Shown here piece by piece: positions 42,613-53,571 of a stretch of 64,000 bases of DNA. The stretch is from Liquorilactobacillus ghanensis DSM 18630 (lineage in GTDB: Bacteria; Bacillota; Bacilli; Lactobacillales; Lactobacillaceae): contig NZ_AZGB01000009.1 in assembly GCF_001435235.1 (NCBI RefSeq), positions 39,591 to 103,590 of the forward strand. Direction: 5' to 3'. The notes under the pieces are model-generated. The model was not told the DNA's origin, made no database searches, and saw only the letters and a list, made by a program, of their open reading frames with translations. Numbering within the stretch: position 1 is the stretch's first letter; the number at the start of each line of letters is the position of its first letter. Made by a program: the position numbers and the translations under genes.

Positions 42613-43965
42613 TTATTTGTTTAAGCGACCATTAAGCTGCTTGCTGAGTTCTTCAAAACCAGGACGGTTCAGCAAAGCAAACATGTTGTGTTTATAAGCT
42701 TCAACACCTGGCTGATTAAATGGATTAATACCATTTAAGTAACCTGAAACTGCAACAGCTGCTTCGAAGAAATAAATTGTGTATCCCAATGTATAAGCTG
42801 TTCGATCAGGAATATTAACGATCATATTCGGCACATTGCCATCCGTATGCGCTAATACAACACCTTGGAATGCTTTAGTATTGACAAAATCCATTGATTT
42901 GCCTTCAAGGTAAGCTAAACCATCTAAGTTTTCTTTTTCTTTAGGAATTTCAACATCATGTTTTGGCTGACCAACTTTGATAACTGTTTCCATCAAATTG
43001 CGGCGGCCTTCTTGAATATACTGACCTAATGAATGCAAATCAGTTGAAAAGTTAGCTGAAGAAGGATAAATTCCCTTTTGATCCTTACCTTCAGATTCAC
43101 CCATCAATTGTTTCCACCATTCACCAAAATACTGGAGTGATGGTTCATAATTTTCCAAAATTTCAGTGGTATAGCCCTTGCGGTACAAAATATTACGCAA
43201 AGCTGCATACTGATAAGCTTCATTTTTGTTCAAATCAGCATCACTATATGCATCACGTGCATCTGCTGCCCCTTGCATCAATTTATCAATATCTGCACCA
43301 GAAGCTGCGATCGGCAATAAACCTACTGGAGATAATACTGAGAAACGACCACCGACATCATCAGGAATGACGAATGCTTCATATCCTTCGGCATCTGCTT
43401 CAGATTTAAGGGCACCACGCGCCTTATCAGTTGTTGCATAAATTCTTTCTTTTGCACCAGCTGTGCCATATTTTTTAAGCAATTTTTCTTTGAAAATTCT
43501 AAACGCAATTGATGGTTCAGTCGTTGTTCCTGATTTAGAAATAACATTAACAGAAAAATCTTTGTCACCAATCAAATCTAATAAATCATAAACATAAGAT
43601 GAGCTGATTGAATTGCCAGCAAAGAAAATCTGAGGTGCATTGCGTTTTTCAGCTGGTAATAAATTAAAGAAATTATGATGCAAAAATTCAATTGCAGCAC
43701 GGGCACCTAAATAAGAACCTCCAATACCGATTACAACTAAGACATCAGAATCAGCTTGAATTTTTTTAGCAGCTTTTTTGATGCGATCAAATTCAGTTTT
43801 ATCATAATCTACTGGTAAATTTAAAAAACCACGAAAATCTTTACCGGCACCAGTACCTTCCCGCAATTCTGTATCAGCGGCGGTTACCATTGCCTGCATT
43901 TCACTAAGTTCGTTATCATGAACAAATTTTTCGAGGTTAGAGCTATCAAAAGAAATATGTGCCAT
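42613..43965 (-). CDS. pgi: Glucose-6-phosphate isomerase
   Basis: A glycolytic enzyme that interconverts glucose-6-phosphate and fructose-6-phosphate. The 450-residue protein has [34 protein letters not shown] for phosphate binding, the [18 protein letters not shown] signature and the catalytic glutamate in [13 protein letters not shown]. The start at 43965 (MAHISFD) follows AAAGGAGAG; the in-frame upstream extension of 12 residues is not needed. A single-gene unit. Confidence 0.95.
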   Translation of the reverse strand: MAHISFDSSNLEKFVHDNELSEMQAMVTAADTELREGTGAGKDFRGFLNLPVDYDKTEFDRIKKAAKKIQADSDVLVVIGIGGSYLGARAAIEFLHHNFFNLLPAEKRNAPQIFFAGNSISSSYVYDLLDLIGDKDFSVNVISKSGTTTEPSIAFRIFKEKLLKKYGTAGAKERIYATTDKARGALKSEADAEGYEAFVIPDDVGGRFSVLSPVGLLPIAASGADIDKLMQGAADARDAYSDADLNKNEAYQYAALRNILYRKGYTTEILENYEPSLQYFGEWWKQLMGESEGKDQKGIYPSSANFSTDLHSLGQYIQEGRRNLMETVIKVGQPKHDVEIPKEKENLDGLAYLEGKSMDFVNTKAFQGVVLAHTDGNVPNMIVNIPDRTAYTLGYTIYFFEAAVAVSGYLNGINPFNQPGVEAYKHNMFALLNRPGFEELSKQLNGRLNK

Positions 43966-44080
43966 TGGAATCTCTCCTTTATAATTTGTAACTGCATTCA
44001 TTATACAATGCTTTTCATCATTTTGTAAGCCCTTTTCACCGATAAATTATGATTTTCCCTTAAAAACACTTAAAAACACT

Positions 44081-44881
44081 TTAACAGACTTTAGCCTGCT
44101 CCAATAATCCAAACCAATTTTTGAATAATTGTTGAGTTTGCGGCAGCCACGCTGAATTAATAATTGCCGTATTATCGTTTATGAAATAATTTTCTGGTGG
44201 AGCAATTATTTGCTGTCGCTGTTGATCCCGCTGATATTCTTCTAATAAAGTTGTCAACTGATATTCAGGATGACCAGTAACAAAGTAGTTATGATCATCT
44301 GTGGTTGCACAAATCGCTGGTCCCGCCTCAGCTGAATCAGCTAACACTTTGAGCGGAGATGCTGCTACTTCTGCGATATAATTTGTTGTATAGCGCGAAA
44401 ATGGTAAAATAATTTGCTGACTAAAGCCATTAAGCAGCGGATGGACTGTTCGTGTAACCGCTGGGTAAATTCCAAAAACTTTTTTATTCAACAAATGTTT
44501 TTCTACCCCACCAAAATAATACATTCCTGCTTGTGCAGCCCAGCAGATTGTCAAAACTTTTCGGCAATGAGTTTGCGCCCAATTAAAAATCTCACATAGT
44601 TCCTGCCAATAATCAATCGCTTCAAACGGCAACTGCTCAATCGCTGCTCCGGTTACAATCAAGCCATCAAAATCAGCCGCTTTTACTTCTGGAAAACTAA
44701 CATATTCCTTAATATCAATTAATGATTTCTTAGTTCGAAACCGATGAGTTGCCGGATAACAAAAAGTTGCTTTAATCGTTAAACCGCTTTTTGTAAAAAG
44801 ACTTGTTAAATGTTGCTGTGTTTTAGCTTTATCTGGCATTAAATTAAGCACCAGAATTGAAATTACTGAATTTTTGTTCAA
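44081..44881 (-). CDS. metA: Homoserine O-acyltransferase (MetA type)
   Basis: The enzyme activates homoserine for methionine synthesis with acetyl- or succinyl-CoA. The nucleophile is Cys113 in TICWAAQAG, with a His in VTGHPEYQ and acidic residue after it. Other landmarks are LNLMPDKAKT and GLIVTGAAIEQLPFE. At 266 residues it is shorter at the N terminus than the usual 300, lacking the first 35 or so residues. The start is TTG at 44881, with AAGGAG at good spacing. The T-box upstream ties it to methionine supply. Acyl donor cannot be decided here. Confidence 0.9.
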   Translation of the reverse strand: MNKNSVISILVLNLMPDKAKTQQHLTSLFTKSGLTIKATFCYPATHRFRTKKSLIDIKEYVSFPEVKAADFDGLIVTGAAIEQLPFEAIDYWQELCEIFNWAQTHCRKVLTICWAAQAGMYYFGGVEKHLLNKKVFGIYPAVTRTVHPLLNGFSQQIILPFSRYTTNYIAEVAASPLKVLADSAEAGPAICATTDDHNYFVTGHPEYQLTTLLEEYQRDQQRQQIIAPPENYFINDNTAIINSAWLPQTQQLFKNWFGLLEQAKVC

Positions 44882-44898
44882 TATTATTCACTCCTTAC

Positions 44899-45152
44899 AA
44901 AAAAATCCCCCCATGTTAAAAAACATGGAGGGACGTAAAATACGCGGTACCACCCGAATTTGTATTATTTTCGCAAATAATACCTCTTAAGTACAGCCAA
45001 AAAGGATATACTCGCACACTATAACGGGTGTTCCCGGTAGTCAAGCTTGCACCTGACTACAGCTTCGAGCTCATCTTCAGTTCCTTTTGAAAGCCGCCCT
45101 TTCACTATCAGCGGTCGCTACCTCTCTCGCCAAAAACTTACTCTTCTCATCA
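44899..45152 (-). promoter_or_regulatory. T-box riboswitch of metA
   Basis: The T-box GGGTGGTACCGCG (44943-44955, minus strand) is followed by the terminator stem (ATCCCCCCATGTT with its partner, 44903-44933) and TTTTTTT. Stem I begins near GAGAAGAGTAAG. The expected specifier region GAAGATGAGCTC contains ATG (45072-45074), which fits tRNA-Met. Confidence 0.85.
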
Positions 45153-45172
45153 ACGCCTAATGTTATGGGTTA

Positions 45173-45201
45173 ATAGTAAGTTAAGCCATAGTGAATGTCA
45201 A
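45173..45201 (-). promoter_or_regulatory. metA promoter
   Basis: TTGACA (45196-45201) and TACTAT (45173-45178) with 17 bases between. Confidence 0.75.
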
Positions 45202-45351
45202 GATTATTTGCTTGGTTTTCAGTTGAACTTACTTATAATTACTTATTCTGAATATTTTTCATTTATCGCAAAACCGTGAAATCAATTTGATAAATCAAAA
45301 AAACTTAAGCGGCATCTTGATAAAACAAATTTTGTTTCCTTACTATTTCAT

Positions 45352-46074
45352 TTAAAAATTATTGACGTCTAAAACTGTGTAGCTGCGTTTATCATAACGA
45401 TTACGACTAGTTGAATATTCAATATTTTCACCGTTGTTCAACCAAACAATCTCTTCAAATTCTAAGATAGGATCTATTTTTTGGGCATTTAAATATTTAA
45501 TGTCGAGTTCATCTGGTAAACTTGCACGAATTTTTCGGTAAGCCCCACCAAACTTCAAATGTAGCTTATGGTGCAAATAGTCATAAATTGATTGATGCAT
45601 GATATCTTCATTAAGACCCGGCACTAACTTAACCGGCATAAAAGTATGTTCCAAAATTAACGGATCTCCATTTAATATCCGTAATCGCTCAATTTCATAA
45701 ACCGGTTCATCTTTTGCAATATCAAGTTTAGCCTGTAGATCTTTATCAGGAAAATGGACTTCAAATGAAATAATTTTGCTTTCGATTTTTTCGCCAACAT
45801 GTTGTTTGCTCATCCCGTCAAAGGCATTTGCTGGTGAATCATTTGCCGCTTTGATGGGGATCATCCCCAAAACAATTGTTCCCAAACCTGATTGTTTATA
45901 GATCAAACCTTCACGAGCCAATGTATCGAGCGCCTTCTTTATTGTTAAGCGACTAACATCAAATTCTTTAGCCAGTGCATTTTGATCAGGCATAAATTGT
46001 TTTGCTTGATAAGTTCCCTTGATGATCCGTTGTCGAATTTCTTCAGCAACTAATTGATACTTAGTTTTTTTCAT
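45352..46074 (-). CDS. GntR-family regulator (HutC/UTRA type)
   Basis: The 240-residue regulator has a winged helix at 1-65 (YQLVAEEIRQRIIKGTYQAKQFMPDQNALAKEFDVSRLTIKKAL) and a UTRA ligand domain at 85-230 (DEPVYEIERLRILNGDPLILEHTFMP). Relatives sense phosphorylated sugars and control beta-glucoside genes. It ends the gene cluster of the cellobiose-type PTS, about 200 bases beyond the last glycosidase, in the same direction. It probably controls that operon; the palindrome at 51356 is a possible target. The start at 46074 has AAGGTTGG upstream. Confidence 0.88.
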   Translation of the reverse strand: MKKTKYQLVAEEIRQRIIKGTYQAKQFMPDQNALAKEFDVSRLTIKKALDTLAREGLIYKQSGLGTIVLGMIPIKAANDSPANAFDGMSKQHVGEKIESKIISFEVHFPDKDLQAKLDIAKDEPVYEIERLRILNGDPLILEHTFMPVKLVPGLNEDIMHQSIYDYLHHKLHLKFGGAYRKIRASLPDELDIKYLNAQKIDPILEFEEIVWLNNGENIEYSTSRNRYDKRSYTVLDVNNF

Positions 46075-46191
46075 TATTTCATCCAACCTTAACAATTAAT
46101 TTTTCATATAATTGCTATTTTAATCTTTTTCCTTGCTAAATTGTACTTTATTAATAAAAAAGCTAGAATTTTTCTCAAAAAGAAACAGTTT

Positions 46192-46228
46192 TTAAAAAAC
46201 AAGCTGAAATCAAAAATGATTCCAGCTT
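46192..46228 (-). terminator. Terminator of the beta-glucoside operon
   Basis: Minus-strand stem AAGCTGGAATCA/GATTTCAGCTT followed by GTTTTTT. Confidence 0.85.
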
Positions 46229-46280
46229 GCTCAGCAGCGAGAGCTATGTTCATGGCTAAATTCACAACCCTTAAAAACAA

Positions 46281-47732
<1,452 letters not shown>

Positions 47733-47778
47733 TTAATATAAGCAAAAAACTTTAGTGATTCAAAAATATCTTATTTGG

Positions 47779-48099
47779 TTATTTAACTGCCATTCTCTGG
47801 TAAACTTCAACAAATTCTTGGGCTAAGTCTTTAAAGGCAATGGCTGTCATCAAATGATCTTGAGCATGTACTAAATAAAGATCAACGGGTGTTTTTTCTC
47901 CTTGAGCTTCTTTGGTCAACATTTCCGTTTGCACATTATGAGCTTGAGTCAATGCCTGATCAGCAGCCGTTAATTGCTTTTCAGCAGCTGCAAAATCACC
48001 CTGTTTAGCTGCTTGAATCGCAGCAACGCTACTTCCTTTAGCATTTCCACCCGCCATGATCAAGCCCATAATAACTTGCATGCGTTTATCTTCATCCAT
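47779..48099 (-). CDS. PTS lactose/cellobiose-family IIA component
   Basis: The 106-residue IIA carries phosphate from HPr to IIB. The active histidine is in LVHAQDHLMTAIAFKDLA, and the opening MQVIMGLIMAGGNAKGSSVAAIQAAKQGDF is typical for trimeric Lac-family IIA proteins. It lies 2 bases downstream of the IIB gene. GGAGAAG-type sequence is not evident at the start, so coupling to IIB is likely. Confidence 0.93.
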   Translation of the reverse strand: MDEDKRMQVIMGLIMAGGNAKGSSVAAIQAAKQGDFAAAEKQLTAADQALTQAHNVQTEMLTKEAQGEKTPVDLYLVHAQDHLMTAIAFKDLAQEFVEVYQRMAVK

Positions 48100-48101
48100 A
48101 A

Positions 48102-48425
48102 TTATTTCCCTTCAAGCAGTTTCTCGGCTGCCGTCAATACTTTGGCACCGTTCATCATGCCATAATCAGTCATATTAATTACATCCATTGGTATTCCCGC
48201 TTTATCGGTCTTCTTTTTGACAGTATCTTTCATATATGCTACTTGCGGCCCCAATAATAAAATATCTGGTTTGGTACTTTCTAATTGCTGATCAATATCG
48301 GCGGTTGAAGTAGCAAAAATTTGATAATCTTTGCCAGCTTGCTTAGCTGCAGCCTGCATTTTAGAAACTAACAATGAAGTTGACATCCCTGCAGAGCAGG
48401 CTAACATAATCGTTTTTTCACTCAT
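48102..48425 (-). CDS. PTS lactose/cellobiose-family IIB component
   Basis: The 107-residue IIB receives phosphate on Cys10 in IMLACSAGMSTSLLVSKM and passes it to the sugar in IIC. DILLLGPQVAYM is the second family landmark. It is a single-domain protein of the usual length and lies 24 bases downstream of the IIC gene in the same operon. Confidence 0.94.
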   Translation of the reverse strand: MSEKTIMLACSAGMSTSLLVSKMQAAAKQAGKDYQIFATSTADIDQQLESTKPDILLLGPQVAYMKDTVKKKTDKAGIPMDVINMTDYGMMNGAKVLTAAEKLLEGK

Positions 48426-48449
48426 TTAAAAACAACTCACTTTCTATAA

Positions 48450-49886
48450 TTATTTGGTTTCTTCCGTCGCTTTTGCTTGCTCTTGTGCTAATAAATAATT
48501 ATCATATTTCTTAGCAAACGGAAAATACATTGCTGTTGACATTACTAAAACAATTGCTTGCCAAATTGCCATCTTCCAACCTCCTATCAAGAATCCTGAA
48601 ATAACCGGCGGAGTTGTCCATGGTGCCGCTACCCCATTTAACGGTGGCACAATTCCAAAATAAATTACCAAATACGTTGTCAATGCAACGATTACTGGCG
48701 TTAAGAAAAATGGAATTGCTAAAAACGGATTCATTACCAGTGGCAGTCCAAACAGAAACGGTTCATTAATATTGAATAAAGCCGGTACCAGCTCAATTTT
48801 ACCTAACGATTTCATTTGAGCCGATCGAGCAGCATATAAAGTGAAAATTACTAAACCGATTGTAATTCCAGATCCAGTTAAATTAATGAAGTTATTATAA
48901 AATTCATTAGTAACAATGTGGGCACCATTTGCCAGACTTAACTTTCCTGCATGATACAAATTAGCATTATCAAATGTATTAGGAATCAGTAGTCCACTGG
49001 TAATTGCTCCCATAATTAGTCCACCATGAACGCCGAAGAACCAGAAGAATGGTACTAAGAAAGCAATAATCAATGCTCCACCCAGCGAGTCGGATAATCC
49101 CTGCAGCGGTGTCTGCAATAATTTGTAAATCAATTGCAATAAATCGGTGCTCATTATCATTTTGAAAAAGGCGTACAACAACATTGCCGCTGTCAAAATC
49201 ACTCCGGCCGGAATCATTGCAGTAAATTGATTGGCCACATTAGCTGGAACTTGTTCCGGCAACGTAATCTTCCAACCGGCTCTTAACATTTTGGTATATG
49301 ACCAGCCAACTAAAATACCAATAATAATTGCTGCGATCATTCCTTGACCACCCAGCCAGGTAATGTTAATGGCATTGGTTACTGGTGATGACAGAAATGT
49401 TTGCAAAGCATGTGGCAGCTTATCAATATGTTGTGCGACCTGACTGCCCGACATAATTACATTACCTGCAGCGTTAGTAATTCCTGAACCGGATTTTCCC
49501 ATTGAAGCAACTAACGGATTATCAACTTGTAAAAATTGCAGAATTAAAAAGGCTGATAAAGAAGTCAATCCAGCCGGTAAGGGTTCATATCCCTCATTAC
49601 GAACATAAACGTAAGCGATTCCAATTGAAGCCCAAACTGAAATCAAACCGAATGATGCAGTATAAGCCTGGCTAAAAACTGCCGACCAACCAGAAGCTTT
49701 TAAGGCATTTGCTACTGCTGGTATTGGAATATTCGACAAAATTAAAAATATAGATCCAATAATGATAAACGGCAAAGCATAAACCATACCATCTTTTAGA
49801 GCAGTAATCGGTTTTGTATTAACAAATTTCATAATCGGCGGTAAAACTTTTTTATTGATAAACTCCCCAAAGCTATTTTTTGCCAT
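48450..49886 (-). CDS. PTS cellobiose-type IIC permease
   Basis: The 478-residue membrane channel imports a beta-linked disaccharide while it is phosphorylated. About ten hydrophobic helices are seen. The family landmarks are ITALKDGMVYALPFIIIGSIFLIL, FGVHGGLIMGAITSGLL, LFNINEPFLFGLPLVMNPFLAIPF with the substrate-binding NEP motif, and PWTTPPVISGFL. Its start overlaps the stop of the upstream GH1 gene by one base. Confidence 0.94.
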   Translation of the reverse strand: MAKNSFGEFINKKVLPPIMKFVNTKPITALKDGMVYALPFIIIGSIFLILSNIPIPAVANALKASGWSAVFSQAYTASFGLISVWASIGIAYVYVRNEGYEPLPAGLTSLSAFLILQFLQVDNPLVASMGKSGSGITNAAGNVIMSGSQVAQHIDKLPHALQTFLSSPVTNAINITWLGGQGMIAAIIIGILVGWSYTKMLRAGWKITLPEQVPANVANQFTAMIPAGVILTAAMLLYAFFKMIMSTDLLQLIYKLLQTPLQGLSDSLGGALIIAFLVPFFWFFGVHGGLIMGAITSGLLIPNTFDNANLYHAGKLSLANGAHIVTNEFYNNFINLTGSGITIGLVIFTLYAARSAQMKSLGKIELVPALFNINEPFLFGLPLVMNPFLAIPFFLTPVIVALTTYLVIYFGIVPPLNGVAAPWTTPPVISGFLIGGWKMAIWQAIVLVMSTAMYFPFAKKYDNYLLAQEQAKATEETK

Positions 49887-51298
49887 TATAATTCATCTCC
49901 ATTTTTTTCGAGTAATGACTTAAACCAATAAAACGACTTTTTAGGAACCCGCTGCAATGTGCGTAATTCGTGATTACCGCGATCAACATACACTGCACCA
50001 TAACGTTTTTCCATATCTCCTTGTGAACTGGGAATATCAATTAATCCCCATCCTAAATAACCAAGAACCTTTGCGCCATCGATAAATATGGCATCTTTCA
50101 ACGCTTTAATATGTTCTCGATGATAAGCAATTCGTTGCTCATCAGCAATCATATCTTCACCATTCCAGCTTTCACGCAAGCCGATGCCATTTTCAACAGG
50201 AAAAACTGGAAGTTGATAGCGATTATAAAGCATTGTTAGTATATTACGAAACCCCAGTGGATCGATCGTCCATCCCCAATCATTGGCTTGCAAGAATTGA
50301 TTGTCGACCGTCGCTGTTTCAGCATATAAGTTAGGCGGCGTTTCAGCTGAAAGTTTGCTAGCGGCCAAAACTTCACTACGATAATAGCTGAATGCTAAAA
50401 AATCGACTTTAGTTGCTGCAATCAGTGCTAAATCTGCTGCTTTTAAATCACAATCCAGTTGCTTTTCATGAATAAATTGCAAAATTTCAGGAGAATAATG
50501 TCCATTAGCAAAAATCTCATTTAAATTATCATATTGAAATTCCTGCAACTTTCTGACCGCCATGATATCATGTGGGTTACAGCTTGCTGGATAAACCCCG
50601 GTATAAGCAGTCATTCCTCCGATTTTTAAAGCCGGATACTTTTGATGCAGATAATCGGTTATCATGGCGTGTGCTAAAATCGTATGATGAAAAATAGTAT
50701 ACATCTCAGTTAATGTCCGTTTTCCCTTTAAATAACCAGAAATTCGAAATGCAGTACTGGTAAAATACAGATTTTGTTCATTAAAAGTTAGCCAGTATTT
50801 AACCCTTTCGGCAAAATGATCAATTATCTTCTTAGCAAAACGAACAAAAGCAACAACTGTCTTTCTTGAAATGAATCCGTTTTCTTTTTTAGCTAACGCT
50901 AATGGCATATCAAAATGATACAAACAAATCATCGGCGTAATTCCTCTTTGCAGCATTGCATCTACTAAACGATCATAATACGCTATTCCAGCTGCATTAA
51001 AATCACCATCCCCGGTTGGATTCACCCGCGACCAAGAAATCTGAATTCGATACATATTCATATTCATTGCTTTTAATAAATCAAGGTCTTCTTCATAACG
51101 ATGATATTCATCAATAGCTGTTGTCCAATCACTTGTATTGGCAGTTGCCAGACGAACATCATAAACTGATGGTCCCTTTCCGTCTATATTCCACGCACCT
51201 TCTGTTTGCATACTGGACACAGAATTTCCCCAAAAGAATCCTTGCGGCATTTTTCGTTTGATTTTTAATCCCTCGCTCTCTTTTGCTAGCGTTTTCAT
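49886..51298 (-). CDS. 6-phospho-beta-glucosidase (GH1), first gene of operon
   Basis: The 470-residue GH1 enzyme has the acid/base glutamate in YWLTFNEQNLYFT and the nucleophile in PVFPVENGIGLRES. It also has the IDIPSSQGDMEKRYGAVYVD segment of phospho-glucosidases. It is the first gene behind a strong promoter. I chose ATG 51298 over a GTG four codons upstream. A perfect cre sequence overlaps the first codons, so CcpA should block transcription when glucose is present. Confidence 0.92.
   Translation of the reverse strand: MKTLAKESEGLKIKRKMPQGFFWGNSVSSMQTEGAWNIDGKGPSVYDVRLATANTSDWTTAIDEYHRYEEDLDLLKAMNMNMYRIQISWSRVNPTGDGDFNAAGIAYYDRLVDAMLQRGITPMICLYHFDMPLALAKKENGFISRKTVVAFVRFAKKIIDHFAERVKYWLTFNEQNLYFTSTAFRISGYLKGKRTLTEMYTIFHHTILAHAMITDYLHQKYPALKIGGMTAYTGVYPASCNPHDIMAVRKLQEFQYDNLNEIFANGHYSPEILQFIHEKQLDCDLKAADLALIAATKVDFLAFSYYRSEVLAASKLSAETPPNLYAETATVDNQFLQANDWGWTIDPLGFRNILTMLYNRYQLPVFPVENGIGLRESWNGEDMIADEQRIAYHREHIKALKDAIFIDGAKVLGYLGWGLIDIPSSQGDMEKRYGAVYVDRGNHELRTLQRVPKKSFYWFKSLLEKNGDEL
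51284..51297 (-). promoter_or_regulatory. cre site at the start of the beta-glucoside operon
   Basis: TGAAAACGCTAGCA on the minus strand fits the consensus TGWAARCGYTWNCW at every position and overlaps the start codon of the first gene. Confidence 0.88.
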
Positions 51299-51314
51299 TC
51301 TCGAGAACACCTAA

Positions 51315-51371
51315 AGTATAATTTAGTATTTAGAAAATGTCAATATCTTTGTAATAAAAGTATATACTTTT
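51315..51371 (-). promoter_or_regulatory. Promoter and palindromic operator of the beta-glucoside operon
   Basis: TTGACA (51338-51343) and TATACT (51315-51320) with a 17-base spacer. Upstream lies the perfect 16-base palindrome AAAAGTATATACTTTT (51356-51371), a candidate binding site for the GntR regulator. Confidence 0.75.
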
Positions 51372-51671
51372 GTAAAAAGCAGGATTTTAGCAATAAATAA
51401 TTAATAAGTTGATGCGATAGGATACCAAGCTTAGTATTAATAGCTGCGGAAATTGCAAGCTCTATCAACGGAAAAGAATTTCAAACCAAGTTGACCGTTA
51501 AAATTATGTATGCGCTCTTAAATTAGTGTAGAATAACTATGTAAATTAATTTTTTATCTTAAGCTGGATAATTTTTCAAACAAATATTTAATGACATCTA
51601 GGCCAAAACAAGTATATTAATATAATTATGTACGCCATTACTACAACACTAAACGAACGAAGGGGTACAAC
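51372..51671. other. Intergenic region before the GH88 gene
   Basis: About 300 bases, AT-rich, no gene. TTGACC (about 51490) and TAGAAT (about 51530) lie here but not at matched spacing, so I could not set the promoter of the GH88 gene. An AGTATATTAATATAATTATG stretch near 51612 resembles the operator palindrome loosely. Confidence 0.4.
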
Positions 51672-52796
51672 ATGACAGATTATCAAGCATTTGCAACACA
51701 GACTTTAACCAAAATAACGACCAAGATGGCATCAGTAATTAAACGTAATCCAAATATTATCCCATATACTACTGATGCCAATCAGCAATTTATTAATATC
51801 TACAAAAATAACCCGTTTTGGTGGACCAACGGATTTTGGGGCGGCATCATGTGGGAACTCTATCACTTAACCGGTGCAGCTATTTATCGTGAACAAGCGC
51901 TAAGTGTTGAAACTAAGTTGGATGCTAACCTGATGTCTGCTGACCACTTAGATCACGATAATGGTTTTAAATGGTCACTGACAGCGGTCGCTCACTATCA
52001 AGATAATCAGAGTGAACAAGCTAGAAATCGTGCCTTGCTAGCAGCCAACAATCTAGCTGGTCGCTTTAATTTGGCTGGTCGGTACTTTCGTGCATGGAAT
52101 GACGAAGATGGTCGTAATCGAGCAAACTTAGCTATCATTGACTGTCTGATGAATCTGCCACTGTTATATTGGGCAAGTGAAACTGAACATGATCCTCGAT
52201 TCGCTGAATTGGCATCTGCACATGCTAAAACCGTCCAAACTAAGATGATTCGTCCAGACGGTTCCGTTAAACATATTGCCGTTTTTGATCCTCGATCAGG
52301 TGAGTATCTGCACTCCCAAAGCGGACAAGGCTACGAGCATGGGTCTTCTTGGACTCGTGGTCAAGCTTGGGGAATTTATGGCTTCATTTTGAGTTACGAA
52401 CACACTCGGAATGCCAGTTTTCTGGCTACAGCTCAGAGGATTGCTAACTATTTTATTACAAATATTCCGACTAACGGTCATATTCCGATTGATTTTCGTC
52501 AACCTACTCATCCTCAGCTGGAAGATGCTTCCGCGGCTGCAATTGCAGCTAGTGGTTTAATTGAACTTTCTAATTGTGTTCAAAAAACTGACCGTAATAT
52601 TTACTTAAATGCAGCAATTCGTCTGTTAACTACGCTTAGCAATGATGCTGATTGGGATAACGATCATGATGCCTTAATTACCCGCTGCTCAGCTGAATAC
52701 CACGAGGATCACCATGAGTACCCTATTATCTATGCTGATTATTTTTTTATTGAAGCATTCATGAAGCTAGCTGGAAAGAGTTTCAAGCCATGGTAA
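51672..52796 (+). CDS. Unsaturated glucuronyl hydrolase (GH88)
   Basis: The 374-residue enzyme removes the 4,5-unsaturated uronic acid left on oligosaccharides by polysaccharide lyases. It has the (alpha/alpha)6-barrel motifs of GH88: NPFWWTNGFWGGIMW, NLAIIDCLMNLPLLYWAS with the catalytic aspartate, GYEHGSSWTRGQAWGIYGF and the late YPIIYADYFFIEAF. No signal peptide, so it works on imported oligosaccharides. GAAGGGG lies 8 bases before the ATG. Related enzymes need 5-keto-4-deoxyuronate enzymes; a kduD-like gene sits at the right window edge. Confidence 0.9.
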   Translation: MTDYQAFATQTLTKITTKMASVIKRNPNIIPYTTDANQQFINIYKNNPFWWTNGFWGGIMWELYHLTGAAIYREQALSVETKLDANLMSADHLDHDNGFKWSLTAVAHYQDNQSEQARNRALLAANNLAGRFNLAGRYFRAWNDEDGRNRANLAIIDCLMNLPLLYWASETEHDPRFAELASAHAKTVQTKMIRPDGSVKHIAVFDPRSGEYLHSQSGQGYEHGSSWTRGQAWGIYGFILSYEHTRNASFLATAQRIANYFITNIPTNGHIPIDFRQPTHPQLEDASAAAIAASGLIELSNCVQKTDRNIYLNAAIRLLTTLSNDADWDNDHDALITRCSAEYHEDHHEYPIIYADYFFIEAFMKLAGKSFKPW

Positions 52797-53025
52797 TTAT
52801 TTGTTCAAGGTAAAACTGAGATGTATTGTTCAAAAGTATGCAAATAGATATAAACAATTACTGAATATCGGCTTGTTTAAAAAATTACTGACTAATAACT
52901 CAGTAATAACCTGCATACTTGATAAAAATTGTTAGAGTGATTATTGACGAATGGTTTGAATAACATTTTTAATATTTTTATTCAGTAAACAGAGCAATAA
53001 TGCTATCCTAAGCAGATATTTTAGT
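52797..53025. other. Intergenic region without recognised features
   Basis: AT-rich sequence after the GH88 gene. I see no clear terminator or gene. Confidence 0.4.
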
Positions 53026-53148
53026 TTAAACTATAGCTGGAAAGAAAAAACACAGTTCGGTTGGTAGTCCGAACATAGTTATTTAGCTATCAGTAACCTG
53101 CCTCCTTGGTTGTCCATCTTTCTTAATTGATTTTAAGGAGGATGTTTA
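53026..53148 (+). promoter_or_regulatory. Structured leader of yjdF, probable yjdF-motif riboswitch
   Basis: The leader holds a hairpin GTTCGG/CCGAAC (about 53056-53075) and a second ATAG/CTAT hairpin after it. CCTCCTT (53101-53107) is fully complementary to the ribosome site AAGGAGG (53135-53141). This allows on/off control of translation. The gene behind it is YjdF, whose leader RNA in other Firmicutes binds azaaromatic compounds; identity with that motif is inferred from context and layout. Confidence 0.6.
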
Positions 53149-53571
53149 ATGTCTATTGTCAAAAGTTCGTTAGTAATTGTCTTCGATTCACCATTTTATA
53201 AAGCTATTTTTGAAAGATGTTCTGACTCGATTTATGAAGTTAGTCAGTTGAATTTAGGGACTTCAGAACCTAAAATAACTTTAATTTATGCTCTAGTTAC
53301 CCAGCATTGGTCACAAATTAACTTTTTTCAACAAAAAATTTCTAACTCAGCACTTTCCGAAAAGAAAGTTAACCCTAAGCGGCTACAACGCTTAGCTCGA
53401 AAAAGCGTTATCCCCAGTGTCAGCACTAAAGCACAAAGAACACTTCAAAAACAGCTTGAGAACCGCAAAGCAACGCGAAAGCAGGAAAAAAGTATGACGA
53501 AAATTTCTAATCAGGAAAAAATATTCAAATTACGTCAGGCTAAAAAAATTCAAAAACATAAAGGCCATTGA
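53149..53571 (+). CDS. yjdF: YjdF-family protein (DUF2992)
   Basis: The 140-residue protein has an N-terminal beta-rich part (SSLVIVFDSPFYKAIFER) and a highly basic C-terminal half, with NPKRLQRLARK, STKAQRTLQKQ and the closing KLRQAKKIQKHKGH, which are the family hallmarks. The biochemical role is unknown; it is known mainly as the gene behind the yjdF riboswitch. Here too a structured leader with an anti-ribosome-site stretch precedes it. Confidence 0.88.
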   Translation: MSIVKSSLVIVFDSPFYKAIFERCSDSIYEVSQLNLGTSEPKITLIYALVTQHWSQINFFQQKISNSALSEKKVNPKRLQRLARKSVIPSVSTKAQRTLQKQLENRKATRKQEKSMTKISNQEKIFKLRQAKKIQKHKGH

